A DNA stretch of 64,000 nt from Heligmosomoides polygyrus polygyrus (GCA_947396885.1 OX377203.1:29825253-29889252); one strand, 5' to 3'. Numbered from the stretch's first letter, positions 1 through 10,110 are shown. A program made the numbers and translations. Notes: a model not told the origin generated them from the letters alone.

Positions 1-110
1 GGCTCGGAGTCAGAGTCGTAGAGCGGGCGGCGGGGCTTGTCGTCCTCGGAGCTGGATGAGGAGCATCGGCGGGGGGAGCGATTGAAGCGACTGGGTCCAG
101 CGGCTTGCAT
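1..110 (-). CDS. first coding exon of an unidentified Ser/Arg-rich protein (partial)
   Basis: On the minus strand a splice acceptor (ttttccttag) ends at 112 and an ATG follows one base later (110-108). The frame stays open for 36 codons to the window edge. The acceptor directly before the start codon fits SL trans-splicing in nematodes, or a short 5' UTR exon. The peptide is basic and serine-rich (a run of five Ser followed by EDD), with C-rich third codon positions that favour this frame over the other open one. I do not recognise the protein; the rest lies left of the window. Confidence 0.4.
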   Translation of the reverse strand, partial: MQAAGPSRFNRSPRRCSSSSSEDDKPRRPLYDSDSE

Positions 111-522
111 TCTAAGGAAAACATGTATGAGGATGAGTTTATAAGATGTACAATATGCTGAAAAAGGAGATAAAAAATGAATTAGACGGAATATTCTCAG
201 CGTGCGTAGTTAACGCGCTCTAATCGAGCTTAAAGGAGAGAGTTCTTCGTGGGGCCCTAGGATGATGAATTGATGTCTACGGTTATGAAATAGTGGAGGA
301 TGAATTGATTTCTTCTCTGATCGCTTCATGGGTGGTGTCGATGTCGCTATTTCCTCCAGAGTAATGTCCCGGCGTCCTATGGGGGTTGTTTCTGTCACAC
401 ATGAGGTAGGTGTGAAAGGATCTTGAGGTGTGATGATTGCCGCGCCGCCTGACTAAGGTGTTAATTGGCGGTCAAGGGCGGGATGCGCGGAATAAAGGCG
501 CTTGAGCGGGTCATTATGTTAG

Positions 523-1238
523 GCGTTAGCCACACTGCTCAGTCCTATCATCGCTCTCATCCTTGCATTACTTTGCTTGCTTATAGAGGTTCTGATTTCT
601 AGTATTTCTACTTGATCTTCTTATATTATTACTGTATATAGGGGGGGGAGGTTATCCTATTCGTTGATTACCTACTGCTATGTGCTATGAGGTACAAAAT
701 TGATGGTAGTGTTCCTCATTATAACGTCATTATCGTATTTTGTCGTTACTAAAGTTACTTATTAGTGCTGTTATCTGAACCCGCATATGGTTTTTCAGAT
801 AATGGCGCATTCGGTCGATAGAAGTTTTTGCACAGACCGGTGCAACGAGCGTGGGGTCTGTTTTTTGGTGGATGGAACTCATCGGTGCCTGTGTGATGCC
901 GGATTCATATCCGATGACTGCGCACACGGCACGACGATGAGTGCCGTCGCTGCCGGAGAAGATCCGACTGGCCTAGGGCTCGGATGGTTGATCGCTGGTG
1001 AGTATTTAATGTTAGTGTTTAATGCTCTTTTGGGTTAGTAGTAGCCTTAATAGATACCTAACTTTTGTTTTTAATAGAAAATATTTTAGTGATAATAATA
1101 CTGTTGGGTATCTATTTAGGGCTGTTTGTGGCGGCTGCCTTCTGTTTAGGAGGTGTATGGATATGGCGTCGCCGCCGCCAAGTTACGCTTGGTCGTCATC
1201 GTCCGATCGGAGTGCCTGCACTCGGGTTTGGGAAATGA
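523..1238 (+). CDS. small single-EGF-domain membrane protein, two to three exons
   Basis: Exon 799-997 follows the acceptor tttttcag and encodes a canonical EGF module: six cysteines spaced 3-5-8-1-8. It splices at GT 998 to an acceptor ending at 1089 (attttag). The split codon restores the frame into exon 1090-1238, which encodes about 25 hydrophobic residues, then RRRR and a short tail ending in TGA. The result is an extracellular EGF, one transmembrane helix and a basic cytoplasmic tail. A possible upstream exon, 523-588 (acceptor ttatgttag, weak donor gttctg), would supply a 22-residue hydrophobic signal-like segment in matching phase, but its start exon was not found. The layout resembles membrane-anchored EGF-type ligands; function is unknown. 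The gene runs antisense to, and ends just beyond, the 3' end of the retroelement frame. The two downstream exons are well supported; the first is tentative. Confidence 0.6.
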
Positions 1239-1369
1239 CGATCGTCTTATACTAAGCAGTATAATGTGCTTATGTTTATAGTCCGGCTTTACATGTTGTC
1301 TGTAGATAAAGCGCGGAGGTTATGTTGGTTATGTACCTACTGTTGGATATTGTTATTATTGTTATAATG

Positions 1370-1375
1370 AATAAA
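1370..1375 (+). terminator. AATAAA polyadenylation signal of the EGF-domain gene
   Basis: A consensus AATAAA lies about 130 bases after the EGF-gene stop codon on the same strand. It also lies just outside the stop of the converging retroelement frame. Confidence 0.4.
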
Positions 1376-1456
1376 AAATTCTATGCCAATCGTGAGTATG
1401 ATGGTGAAGATAAATGCGGTGTCATAGTACTTCTACGATTGGTTGTGACGATTAAC

Positions 1457-4400
1457 CTAGTTTGCAGGTTGATATGGCTTGGCACGGTTCATGTGAATTG
1501 TGCGATGACGTTGGCCATCAAGGACCGTGATGTTCGGCCGATCGATGTCCAGGATCGGGAACGGACCCTCAAACTTAGGTAAGATCTTGCTGCCTACATC
1601 TTTTCTTATTAAGATGTATTGTCCTATTTTAAAATCGGTCGGGGTAGCTCTTTTGCGTAAATCATACTCATGTTTTTGATGGGTTTGAGCTACGGTGAGG
1701 TTCCCGATGACCGCTTTCCATAATCCTTGTAGGACGGAAATTAATTGGGACACATAGTCCTGTTCGTCTGAGAACCTTCGCGTGGGTAGATCTAATGCCA
1801 GGCGGAAGATGTCATTGGGTTGGAACCCATGTATGACGGAATGGGGGGAGTGCTTCGTGGTGGCGTTCTCTGCGTTATTATATGCATGAACTGCCAGGAA
1901 GATGATGTCATCCCATTGATCATTCCGTTGAAGTATGGCCAGTGATATTAGTTCTTCTATAGTGCGGTTAGCACGTTCGACCTGGCCATTACTTTGATGG
2001 TGATAAGGGGTACTAGCTCGATGAGTGACATGAATTGCCTTCAGACTATTTTGGAAGGTGTCACTCATGTAGTTAGTGCCTTGATCCGTAACTAAGACAC
2101 GCGGCGGACCGAAGCGTGCAACTAGTCGGTTCATAAAGGCATTAATAGAAGTTAATGCCTTCTGGTCTGGAATGGGCTCGGCTACTATAAATTTGGAAAA
2201 TGCGTCCACAAAGACGATGATATACTTATTGCCATTGATAGACAATGGTAATGGGCCTATGATATCAGAGTGGACCCTGTCCCAAGGACGTGTGGGAATT
2301 TCCAGAAGTCCGAGGGGTTCACTAGTCTTATAGGCTGTAGGGTCCTTCCGTAGTTGACATTGTGGACAACGGGTTACTAAGTTCTTAATGTCACGAGTCA
2401 TTCCATTCCATACGGCTATTTTAGCGATTATGCTTTGGGTTTTCTTAATACCCAAGTGGGCTGCGCCCATCTGTGAAGTGTGGACCCTAGTGATCAAATC
2501 ACGTTTTATGCTAGAGTCATCGGGTAAAACTACAACGGGGTCTTGAGTGAGTTTGGTCGGTATGCGGTAGAGAACATCATTAAGAGTGATGTATTCAGGA
2601 AGACTGAGTGGATCCTCTGCTAGGAGATGTTTATAGTCCACTATCCACGGACAGTTATCCTGTTCTGTGCGTACCGAGGCCATATTTAAACTCATGGGAC
2701 CCGTTAGGGTTGCAATTACGTCCGTCGAAGGTGGGAATCGGGAGAGAGTATCACAAACGATATTTTTATTGCCCGGTCGATAGGTGATAGTGATATCGAA
2801 TTCCTGAAGGGCAATCTGATACTTGGCTAGTCTCCCCGTCAGGTCTCTGCGGTGTAAGAGAGCCTTGAGTGGTGAGTGGTCAGTTATGACCGTAGTCTTG
2901 GCGCCGTCGATATACGGGCGAAACTTTTGTACTGCGAACACTAAGCCTAGTGCTTCTAGTTCTATAGCAGGGTAGCGAGCTTCGTGCTTATTTAGAGTAC
3001 GACTTGCATAGGCTATGACTCTTAGGGAGCCATCCTGCTCTTGCTTGAGGACACCCGCAATCCCTTTAGCCGAGCTATCGGTTTCGATGATAAAGGGATG
3101 TCCTAGTCTAGGGGCTACTAGTATAGGAGCCGTTGTTAAGGCGTTCTTTAGTGTGCGCATGGAGTGCTCGCATTCTGCGGTCCATTCAAAGGGAGTATCT
3201 TTCTTGAGAAGGTTCGAGAGTGGTGCGGCTATGCGGGCAAAATCATGAACGAATCTACGAAAGAAGGAACACATCCCTAAGAACGCTTTCACTTCCGTGG
3301 CCGTAGTGGGTGTGGGATAGGCATCGATGGCTTTTGTCTTGTCCGGGTTCGGACGAATGCCATCTTTGCTAAGTACATATCCTAGAAAACTAATCTCTTT
3401 GCGAGCAAATTCGCATTTAGAGGTTTTGAGCTTCATACCTATTTGCTCTATTTTACCTAATACTTCGTCTATATCCGTGAGGTGTTCTTCCGGAGTTTCG
3501 GACGTAATGATTAAGTCGTCGATGTAGATGAATACTTGAGCTCGTAAGTGCTTCTTAAAGTCATCCATGATACGTTGGAACGTAGCAGGGGCACCTTTCA
3601 AGCCCATCGGCATCCTGATATATTCAAAGGAACCTAGGAAGCACGCAAAGGCAGTGCGTTCACAATGGGATTCTTCTACTGGTATCTGGTGGAACCCTTG
3701 CTGGAAGTCCAAGGATGAATAGAGGCACTTATTGGCGCACAGATCGATGATATCCTGAATATTAGGTAAAATCGACTGCTGTGGTTTTGTAATGGCGTTA
3801 AGTTCCCTGAAGTCTATAGTGAAACGCCAACTATTGGCGTCGCGCTTCTTGACTAGGACTATAGGGGCTCCGAAGGGGGAAGTGGATTCTCGTATGATGC
3901 CGTCTTGGAGCATTTGCATAATTTGACGTTCGATTTCGAGTCGCTTCTCTAGCGGGACTCTGTAGATTTTTCTCGCCGGGATATGTGCACCGTCTTGAAG
4001 GTCGATCCGATGGCGAATAGGACCGTTATAATGACCAAGATGGCCATCTGGTCCGACGAACGCATTACGATGGGCGTCAATTATGTCCTTGAGACGCATC
4101 TTGTCACTTTCGTTCAGGTCCGCGGAAGAGAGATCGACGTCATTAGCGGGACTGAACTGATGATTGATTCCAGTCGGGAATTTGGGAACTTCCGCTTCCC
4201 AGTCGGCCTCTGGTGGAGTGTATGGGTGAGGACTTATGGTGTTCAAGGTGGCTACTTGTTGCTGCATCATAACGATCGGGAAGGCTATGGCAATGCACAT
4301 GCCTTTATATAGAGTTATGGTGGTCCAGGAGGCATTCACTATTAAGAGAGGACAATGGCCGTTAGATTCCGGACTCACAAGACATCGACCTACTATGAAT

Positions 4401-7400
4401 AGGGAGTCAGATGGTCGGAGATTGTCTTCTATTAGAAGAGGAGTGACATCTGGAGCTGGTTTGTATTGATCGACGTATGCCGCGATGAAGTTCTTACTCC
4501 GTTTAGGGAGAATAATTTCCTCCAGTACTCGAACCTTATAGTTATCCGTCAAGGCAGTGGAAATACTATTTAGCTGGAGGGTTTTGTAAACCTCGGGACC
4601 GATCGTGACTTTCTGATTATACAGATCAAGAGTGACTATTAAGCCATGCTTGTTTAGGTTACTGATGAAGTCAGATCCGAGAAGTATTGGAGCAGGACAC
4701 TGGTCGTCTGAAGAGACATGGAATCGATGAAGAAGAGAGGAAGAGGCAATTTGTACGGGTAAATTAATAATTCCCGTCAAGTGTACCTCTCCTCCGTTTG
4801 CCGCTCTTGCTGGTGGTGTTTTAATTGTCATGACACTATTTGTGCATTTTAATGCTTTGGTGGAGGAATGTCTCATGTACGAAATGGACGCTCCACTGTC
4901 AAATAGTGCGATCATAGGAGTGTTATTAATTACTATCTCTATGTAGGGCAAGGATGACGCATTATCGACTACAGAGGATAGTAGGGCGTAGATGCGAGGG
5001 ACGAATAGACGATCCGACTCCGCAGGGGCACTAGGTTGGACCAAAAGTGAGTTGACCCCCATCTTCCGTTTGCTCTTGGATGACTGTGGCTTAAGAGTGT
5101 GAGCCAGATCAATTAGAGCAGTCGCGGCTGTTGAGCTAGCACGACGGATGAGGCATAGTTTAGCATAATATATGCAAAATATGACAATGATGATCACTAT
5201 GATAGCCGGGATTGTGACCCACATCAAGAAGGATATGATGGACCAGCGGATACTTTCTACTCCGCTAGATAGTCTGTTAGTAGTAGTGTCATAGACTGAG
5301 TGGAGGGATTCGGATACTGTAGAGCCTATACCTTGGATGCCGCTAAGAGTGGCCTCTAGGATGCCTCTTTTGCGCAGGCGGTTCTCTAACTTCTCATATT
5401 CCTGTTGTAGGAACTGAAGTTGGTACCGGTTTGCATGAATGTAGTTTTGGTGCACCGTGTAATACATGAACGGGGTATTGAAAAGAAATGGGGTTGCTTT
5501 ATCGCTGCCAAGCAAATTGGGCGGTAAAAGCTGCTGTGGGGAGTTACTATCAGTGTGATGGATGAATGGGCAAGGAATCTCTGGTGAGTACCTAATCAGG
5601 TCCTCGGAGTTGGGCAGGGAAAACCAGAGGTTGCCGTCTACTTCTAAGGGGAGGAGAAAAAAGCATGTAGTATTCACTTTGTGATCAGTGAAGGTTGCCG
5701 TGGAATTTACCGGTTTACACTTAGTTACCTTAAGCAGGCTGTCCTGAAAAATGGCTGAGACATCTTTGCGATTCAGTAGTATCCTTGCCGTCCAAGTTGG
5801 GTCTATAAGACTCAAAGCATGGATTCGCTGGATGTTTAAGTACTGCCTAACGCAAATATTGTTGAAAGTATGTCTTAGAGGCACATTAAAGACGAGGATA
5901 GCTCTGCTACGAGGGGTTTCTGGGGGAATAATAGTAGGGACCATTGTGGTATGGTGGGATGGATCCTGAGGCCGATGCCGCCGCTCTAGGGGCGCATCGA
6001 AGTTATGAAAATCTATGATGTCTTGGAATGGAGGGGGGAGTTTCGTTATGGTGGTTGGATGTTCCGGTATGATGATTGGTGCAGGAGTGGTCGTAGATGA
6101 AACTGTCGTAGATGAAAGGGTAAGTATCCGCGTAAATGGAGACGTGCGGGCTCGAGTGTACTCATAAAGTTGAGTAGAGACCGCAGATGGAGTCGGTAGG
6201 GTGGTCGAAATGGTAGTTGTCTTGAGGAGCTCTATCAGCTGTTCATAATGGAAGTAAGGAATGTCTTTATTGCGATCATCCAGTCCTTCGTTAGTGAGGT
6301 GTAGAGCTAGGACTCCGAATTCGTCATTGAGGTAGTCGTCGAATAGGTCTGTTACTCCTTCGGTCATATCGCGTTGGATGGTAGTCTCGGCATAATTGAG
6401 TGATCGTCGAGCTTGAATATAGCGCAAGCGGGCTAGCTGTCGGAACCTGTATTCGCCGTAGCGAATGGTTCGAAGTGTGCTGAGTAGTGGATGCTCCGGT
6501 GCGTAAAATTTGCTCCTTTTGAAGTCGTCGTTGGTGATGTTCCATCGTAAGATTGGAGCAAGAAGTCGCTGGTCGACGATAGGACGCGTCTCAAAATCGG
6601 GGATGTCCGATAGAGAGTGAACGGAGAACAGAGCTTGGATGAGGGGTGGCTGAGATGGAACCCGTTCATAACGTGACTGTTTGTTCTCGGAGTCTTGGAT
6701 GTAACGGACTTCTCGTTTATGACGAAAACGGGCAGCCTTTTCAATTACGTAGTCTTGTAGCATTACATTATGGGGAATGCTAGGGAAGACCAGAAGATGT
6801 GCGGATGTGGTTAAATATGCCTGATGGAATGGGCAATTTTTAACCAGTTTTGATCTAGTGCGGTAATCATTACTAAATTCAAAAGCGAGCTCTTGATCCG
6901 CGATGAGCAGATACTTCAGAGTTACTATTGATTCGTAATTTCCGATCAGATTAAACCGGCAGATGGTGTGGTTTACTGTGGGTTTCCAAATTACTGTTCC
7001 CGAGGGTGTAGTGCAGTTCCCTAATGGGAACGTGCAGTTACCCAGATCGGCCAATGAACTGGATATTATTTGTCCATCAAAAGAAGCGAGTTCACCCGCT
7101 TCGATTGAGTAAATACTGCGGAGGTGAAGAGTCTTACCCCATAAAAGGAGTGGCGTGTCCGTTTCTTCAATCTCCAAAGTAGTTTGGAGGCCAGGATTTA
7201 CTTCGGTTAAGGTGTGACCGTGGATGGTATGAGTGGCTTGAGCCTGCGTACAGTCTTGGGAAGGAATGCTGGTGCGTTGACGGTCAATTATAATGCGGGA
7301 GGTGCGAATGTAGAGAAAATTATGCACCTCTATTTGAATGAGGTCCCTATAGCACATATAAGCCGTTATTTGGATGGGATCGTTACGTTCGGCGTAGAGT

Positions 7401-8539
7401 TGGACCGGAAGTTTCATCATTGGTTCGTGAAGTGTTGTAGAACACTTCACGAGGTGAGGGAGCGCCAAAGAATTGGAAAAGGGGTTGTGCCCGCAAATTT
7501 GATATGTGGCTGACGTCACCGGTATAGCTAATAGGGCGACGAGAGTCATTATGCAGAAGAAAGCGGGATTGGGCATGATGGCAGAAAAGCGAGGGTTAGA
7601 TGACCGCGGCGGATTATTGGGCGGAAGGAAATTTTGTTGGCGCTGACCTCGTTGTGCATACTGCTGGTTATATTGAGGTGTTTTTGTAGGATCGGAATAG
7701 CGGCGTGGATTCCACTGATTCCGAAACCATCCCATTTGTGGTCTCCGTATGTTTTGAAATCCTCTACTCGGGTGAGGTGTGAAAAAACCACCGCGCCGAG
7801 AAGGGAATTGTTGCGGCTGCCGTTGGTCGTAAACCGGTCGTCGCGGTGCATAAGGCGAGAACCGGTTTGGAGACCTAGGGTTAGGGGCTGCCGTAAGCAG
7901 GTTGATTTGCTTCTGGAGAGTATCCATTTTGTCAACTAATACTAAAGAATTTAGGGAGTCTACCAGCTTGAAGTCCTCTTTGCGTTCCTGGTCCAATATC
8001 CGCGCTTCCTTTTCAGCGTTTGCTATAACAGCATCAAAATCTTCCGTGTCTGGAAGGCGGCGGATGGCTTTACGTACGGCGGGGTTAAGACCTTTGATGA
8101 AGAAGTCGGTCGCTAGTTTCCGTGGGATATTTTTATCCTCACCTTGGAAGGCTACTTTAGTTTTTGCCAAAACTTTCCGGGCAAACTCTCCTACAGAGTC
8201 TTTGCCCTGCTTGAGACCGTGGAGTTCGTCACGTATATTACTTAGTAGGGCTTGATTTTTGAATTTTTTTGCTAGAGCGACGGTTAGGGTGTTCCAGTCG
8301 CTCTTTTCGTTCTCGGTGAGGCTGTTAAACTTAAGTTTAGCTCCACCGGTAAGGTATAAGGGAAGGAGGGATTGCGCGTGATCTATTGGGATTCCCAGGC
8401 GATTGACGAGCTCGGTATATTCATCGAGGAATTCCTCGAAAGTCTTGTCCTCGTCCCCAGAGAATTTAGCCACTCTATTATCTAGAAGTTTACATGAAGT
8501 ATAGAGAGAGGTGGGATTCATGGGGGGTTTGACATCCAT
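1457..8539 (-). CDS. retroelement polyprotein: gag - glycoprotein-like segment - protease - RT - RNase H - integrase
   Basis: A 2360-residue frame without stops. Residues about 20-200 are a capsid-like gag helical region; 215-320 are Arg/Gln/Pro-rich with no CCHC knuckle. Residues 327-344 form a signal-like hydrophobic helix ending VTSA. Residues 345-1098 look secreted: N-glycosylation sequons at 501, 508, 523, 667, 945 and 956, basic sites RHKR (606-609) and RLRKR (1054-1058), and a Thr-rich stretch around 775-830. Residues 1099-1126 are a transmembrane helix. Aspartic protease follows with DSGA at 1214-1217, RT with YIDD at 1672-1675, RNase H with Asp1821, an integrase HHCC finger (His2020, His2028, Cys2058, Cys2061) and catalytic Asp2092, Asp2152, Glu2188. 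The protein is predicted to span the membrane twice, leaving gag and pol cytosolic. The fusion protein of Cer7-type nematode elements is a possible relative of the middle part, untested. Confidence 0.85.
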   Translation of the reverse strand: MDVKPPMNPTSLYTSCKLLDNRVAKFSGDEDKTFEEFLDEYTELVNRLGIPIDHAQSLLPLYLTGGAKLKFNSLTENEKSDWNTLTVALAKKFKNQALLSNIRDELHGLKQGKDSVGEFARKVLAKTKVAFQGEDKNIPRKLATDFFIKGLNPAVRKAIRRLPDTEDFDAVIANAEKEARILDQERKEDFKLVDSLNSLVLVDKMDTLQKQINLLTAAPNPRSPNRFSPYAPRRPVYDQRQPQQFPSRRGGFFTPHPSRGFQNIRRPQMGWFRNQWNPRRYSDPTKTPQYNQQYAQRGQRQQNFLPPNNPPRSSNPRFSAIMPNPAFFCIMTLVALLAIPVTSATYQICGHNPFSNSLALPHLVKCSTTLHEPMMKLPVQLYAERNDPIQITAYMCYRDLIQIEVHNFLYIRTSRIIIDRQRTSIPSQDCTQAQATHTIHGHTLTEVNPGLQTTLEIEETDTPLLLWGKTLHLRSIYSIEAGELASFDGQIISSSLADLGNCTFPLGNCTTPSGTVIWKPTVNHTICRFNLIGNYESIVTLKYLLIADQELAFEFSNDYRTRSKLVKNCPFHQAYLTTSAHLLVFPSIPHNVMLQDYVIEKAARFRHKREVRYIQDSENKQSRYERVPSQPPLIQALFSVHSLSDIPDFETRPIVDQRLLAPILRWNITNDDFKRSKFYAPEHPLLSTLRTIRYGEYRFRQLARLRYIQARRSLNYAETTIQRDMTEGVTDLFDDYLNDEFGVLALHLTNEGLDDRNKDIPYFHYEQLIELLKTTTISTTLPTPSAVSTQLYEYTRARTSPFTRILTLSSTTVSSTTTPAPIIIPEHPTTITKLPPPFQDIIDFHNFDAPLERRHRPQDPSHHTTMVPTIIPPETPRSRAILVFNVPLRHTFNNICVRQYLNIQRIHALSLIDPTWTARILLNRKDVSAIFQDSLLKVTKCKPVNSTATFTDHKVNTTCFFLLPLEVDGNLWFSLPNSEDLIRYSPEIPCPFIHHTDSNSPQQLLPPNLLGSDKATPFLFNTPFMYYTVHQNYIHANRYQLQFLQQEYEKLENRLRKRGILEATLSGIQGIGSTVSESLHSVYDTTTNRLSSGVESIRWSIISFLMWVTIPAIIVIIIVIFCIYYAKLCLIRRASSTAATALIDLAHTLKPQSSKSKRKMGVNSLLVQPSAPAESDRLFVPRIYALLSSVVDNASSLPYIEIVINNTPMIALFDSGASISYMRHSSTKALKCTNSVMTIKTPPARAANGGEVHLTGIINLPVQIASSSLLHRFHVSSDDQCPAPILLGSDFISNLNKHGLIVTLDLYNQKVTIGPEVYKTLQLNSISTALTDNYKVRVLEEIILPKRSKNFIAAYVDQYKPAPDVTPLLIEDNLRPSDSLFIVGRCLVSPESNGHCPLLIVNASWTTITLYKGMCIAIAFPIVMMQQQVATLNTISPHPYTPPEADWEAEVPKFPTGINHQFSPANDVDLSSADLNESDKMRLKDIIDAHRNAFVGPDGHLGHYNGPIRHRIDLQDGAHIPARKIYRVPLEKRLEIERQIMQMLQDGIIRESTSPFGAPIVLVKKRDANSWRFTIDFRELNAITKPQQSILPNIQDIIDLCANKCLYSSLDFQQGFHQIPVEESHCERTAFACFLGSFEYIRMPMGLKGAPATFQRIMDDFKKHLRAQVFIYIDDLIITSETPEEHLTDIDEVLGKIEQIGMKLKTSKCEFARKEISFLGYVLSKDGIRPNPDKTKAIDAYPTPTTATEVKAFLGMCSFFRRFVHDFARIAAPLSNLLKKDTPFEWTAECEHSMRTLKNALTTAPILVAPRLGHPFIIETDSSAKGIAGVLKQEQDGSLRVIAYASRTLNKHEARYPAIELEALGLVFAVQKFRPYIDGAKTTVITDHSPLKALLHRRDLTGRLAKYQIALQEFDITITYRPGNKNIVCDTLSRFPPSTDVIATLTGPMSLNMASVRTEQDNCPWIVDYKHLLAEDPLSLPEYITLNDVLYRIPTKLTQDPVVVLPDDSSIKRDLITRVHTSQMGAAHLGIKKTQSIIAKIAVWNGMTRDIKNLVTRCPQCQLRKDPTAYKTSEPLGLLEIPTRPWDRVHSDIIGPLPLSINGNKYIIVFVDAFSKFIVAEPIPDQKALTSINAFMNRLVARFGPPRVLVTDQGTNYMSDTFQNSLKAIHVTHRASTPYHHQSNGQVERANRTIEELISLAILQRNDQWDDIIFLAVHAYNNAENATTKHSPHSVIHGFQPNDIFRLALDLPTRRFSDEQDYVSQLISVLQGLWKAVIGNLTVAQTHQKHEYDLRKRATPTDFKIGQYILIRKDVGSKILPKFEGPFPILDIDRPNITVLDGQRHRTIHMNRAKPYQPAN

Positions 8540-8839
8540 TGATCGACGATAGCGAGATGCTTGAGGGGAACCTACGTTTGCTTTATAGAGGGAATCTAAA
8601 AGTTGGTTACGGTTGGGAGTAGAAAACTCTTCGTCCGAGAGGATTTGTAAATCTTCTGGCGAAGGTAAGGGAACAGGGATTGATGCCTCTGTATCCTGTT
8701 TTGTCGCGGCAGACGAAAGATGTTGCTCGCGATTTAAATTATAGCGTGCTACGCGCTCTTCTCTAGTAGGGCGCCTTTTTGGGGTGTCTATATTAAGTGT
8801 GTTGCGCGGCAGTTTGGATGAAAAAAAAAGTGAGTTGGT
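8540..8839 (-). other. in-frame open extension upstream of the first retroelement ATG
   Basis: The polyprotein frame stays open for 100 codons upstream of the ATG at 8539, to a TAA at 8842-8840, and contains no ATG. The peptide is hydrophilic and proline-rich with sensible codon composition, so it looks translated. An acceptor-like sequence (cttaatatag, minus strand, near 8780) could join it to an upstream exon carrying the start codon. Alternatives are a non-AUG start or chance openness. Confidence 0.45.
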
Positions 8840-10110
8840 TTATTTTATTCTTGATTTAAATGTTAATAACGATAATGTAGGGGAATGGAGAAGAGGATGA
8901 GGAATACAACAAATTTATCGAAGAAAAGAAAAGGTGAAATTAAAATTTTCCGTCCTTGCAAAAGGGCAAGGGGTTACTCAAGATAGTAGGTTTAAATTTT
9001 ACCAACCTTGGTTCCTGTAGTTGTCTTCTGTCGAAGAGTTCGGCTAGCGGCAGGAGGAATATGAAGTCGACTGTAGAGACGACTTATGGTGGTCTCTAGT
9101 TGCGGGGTGTTTATATGGAGAATTTAGGGATCCGTATCGGATGATCGGCCCAGTGTAAGAGAAGGGCGGCAGATAGAGTGATAAGGTTTTTTTTTGTTTG
9201 TGACGGATGCCGCTGATGGCCTTGAGAGATAGCGAAAAAAAAATCGCGATGCTATGATTTACTGGGCTGTTCCGGTTTATGTCGTCTATATAAAGAGAAG
9301 GGGGACGTTTTATATTTAAGCTCTCTCTCTGAGATATGTTTACTGCGCTATCATATGTAATAATCGTTCACCACTGAACATTATTGATAGTTGTACAAGG
9401 CGTGGTGCGGCCTGCAGGACTTGCTAAGACTCAGAGACGTATGCTAAATGGAATTTCTGAGTGACCTTGTACTGATAATTGGAGTCTTCTGCGCTTCAAC
9501 TCCTTTTAAAATAAAAGGAGGAACTGTCAACGTATGACTTAAAAGAGTAGAGGCGAAAAAAGAAAGAGTTCGTAGGTCAGGGTTCTAGAAAAAAACCCCT
9601 AGCCGGGACCTCCATGTAATATCCTGTCCTAGGATATTAGCCGGAAGATCAACCAACAAGATTTGTTTATCAACTTTATCTGCATGGGATGACATGGATC
9701 ACAACAAAATTCATACATAATACCTTAACGAGAAAATGGCCACTGGACCGTCTAAAGGGGGGAAAGGTTAGGACCCCATAAGGGAGCCCTAGCCGTTAAC
9801 TAATTAATCTATTACCTAAACCCTACACCCTACCGCTACCCCCTTTTGCTCCCACTGAGCCTTCTTATACTAATCCCAAGGCCGCGGTTCCACTTAGTTG
9901 GCCTTGGCAGAAAACCGCGAGCCGGGCCTTAGCAAGTTCCCGCTACGGCAACCATCTTTCCCACACATACCTCAATGATGAAGCTTTTCGCACTAGTCGA
10001 ATTATATGGATAACATAGCGAGTCTCCACACTCGCTGCTTGCAAGATATCAACGGAAGCTAGTAATTTAACGCTTCAGATTGGACGAGGAAAGGCAAACA
10101 AATCACTCAC
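8840..10110. other. unassigned stretch between retroelement and MMAB
   Basis: This should hold the retroelement leader and 5' LTR and the last MMAB exons, but neither was recognised. Visible items are a TATA-like box on the plus strand near 9285, a short hairpin (arms TAATATCCT and AGGATATTA near 9620-9640) and AT-rich sequence. Confidence 0.4.

Larger units (their letters stand above)
1457..8839 (-). mobile_element. Ty3/gypsy-like retroelement with internal glycoprotein module; LTRs not located
   Basis: The element is defined by one long minus-strand frame with gag, protease, RT, RNase H and D,D35E integrase, in the order typical of Ty3/gypsy (RNase H before integrase). The coding part is undamaged, suggesting a young insertion. 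I compared 113-1456 with 8840-10400 by eye and found no direct repeat long enough to be an LTR pair, nor a clear tRNA primer-binding site or polypurine tract. Borders are therefore unknown, and the element may extend beyond the stated coordinates or past the left edge. C. elegans Cer1 is a gypsy-type element that also uses a single frame of about 2,300 codons, so a Cer1-like relative is a reasonable guess. Confidence 0.75.

Noticed and set aside
787..798. ATG at 787 as start of the EGF protein
   Set aside because: It lies within the polypyrimidine tract and acceptor tttttcag of the exon; the exon more likely starts at 799 with an upstream start.
1022..1582. Plus-strand frames 1022-1255 and 1322-1582 as separate genes
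   Set aside because: The first is a wrong-frame reading of the EGF gene's second exon; the second overlaps the integrase end and has no features.
9285..9300. TATA-like box on the plus strand as a promoter
   Set aside because: No plus-strand gene follows within several kilobases, and the sequence is near-palindromic.
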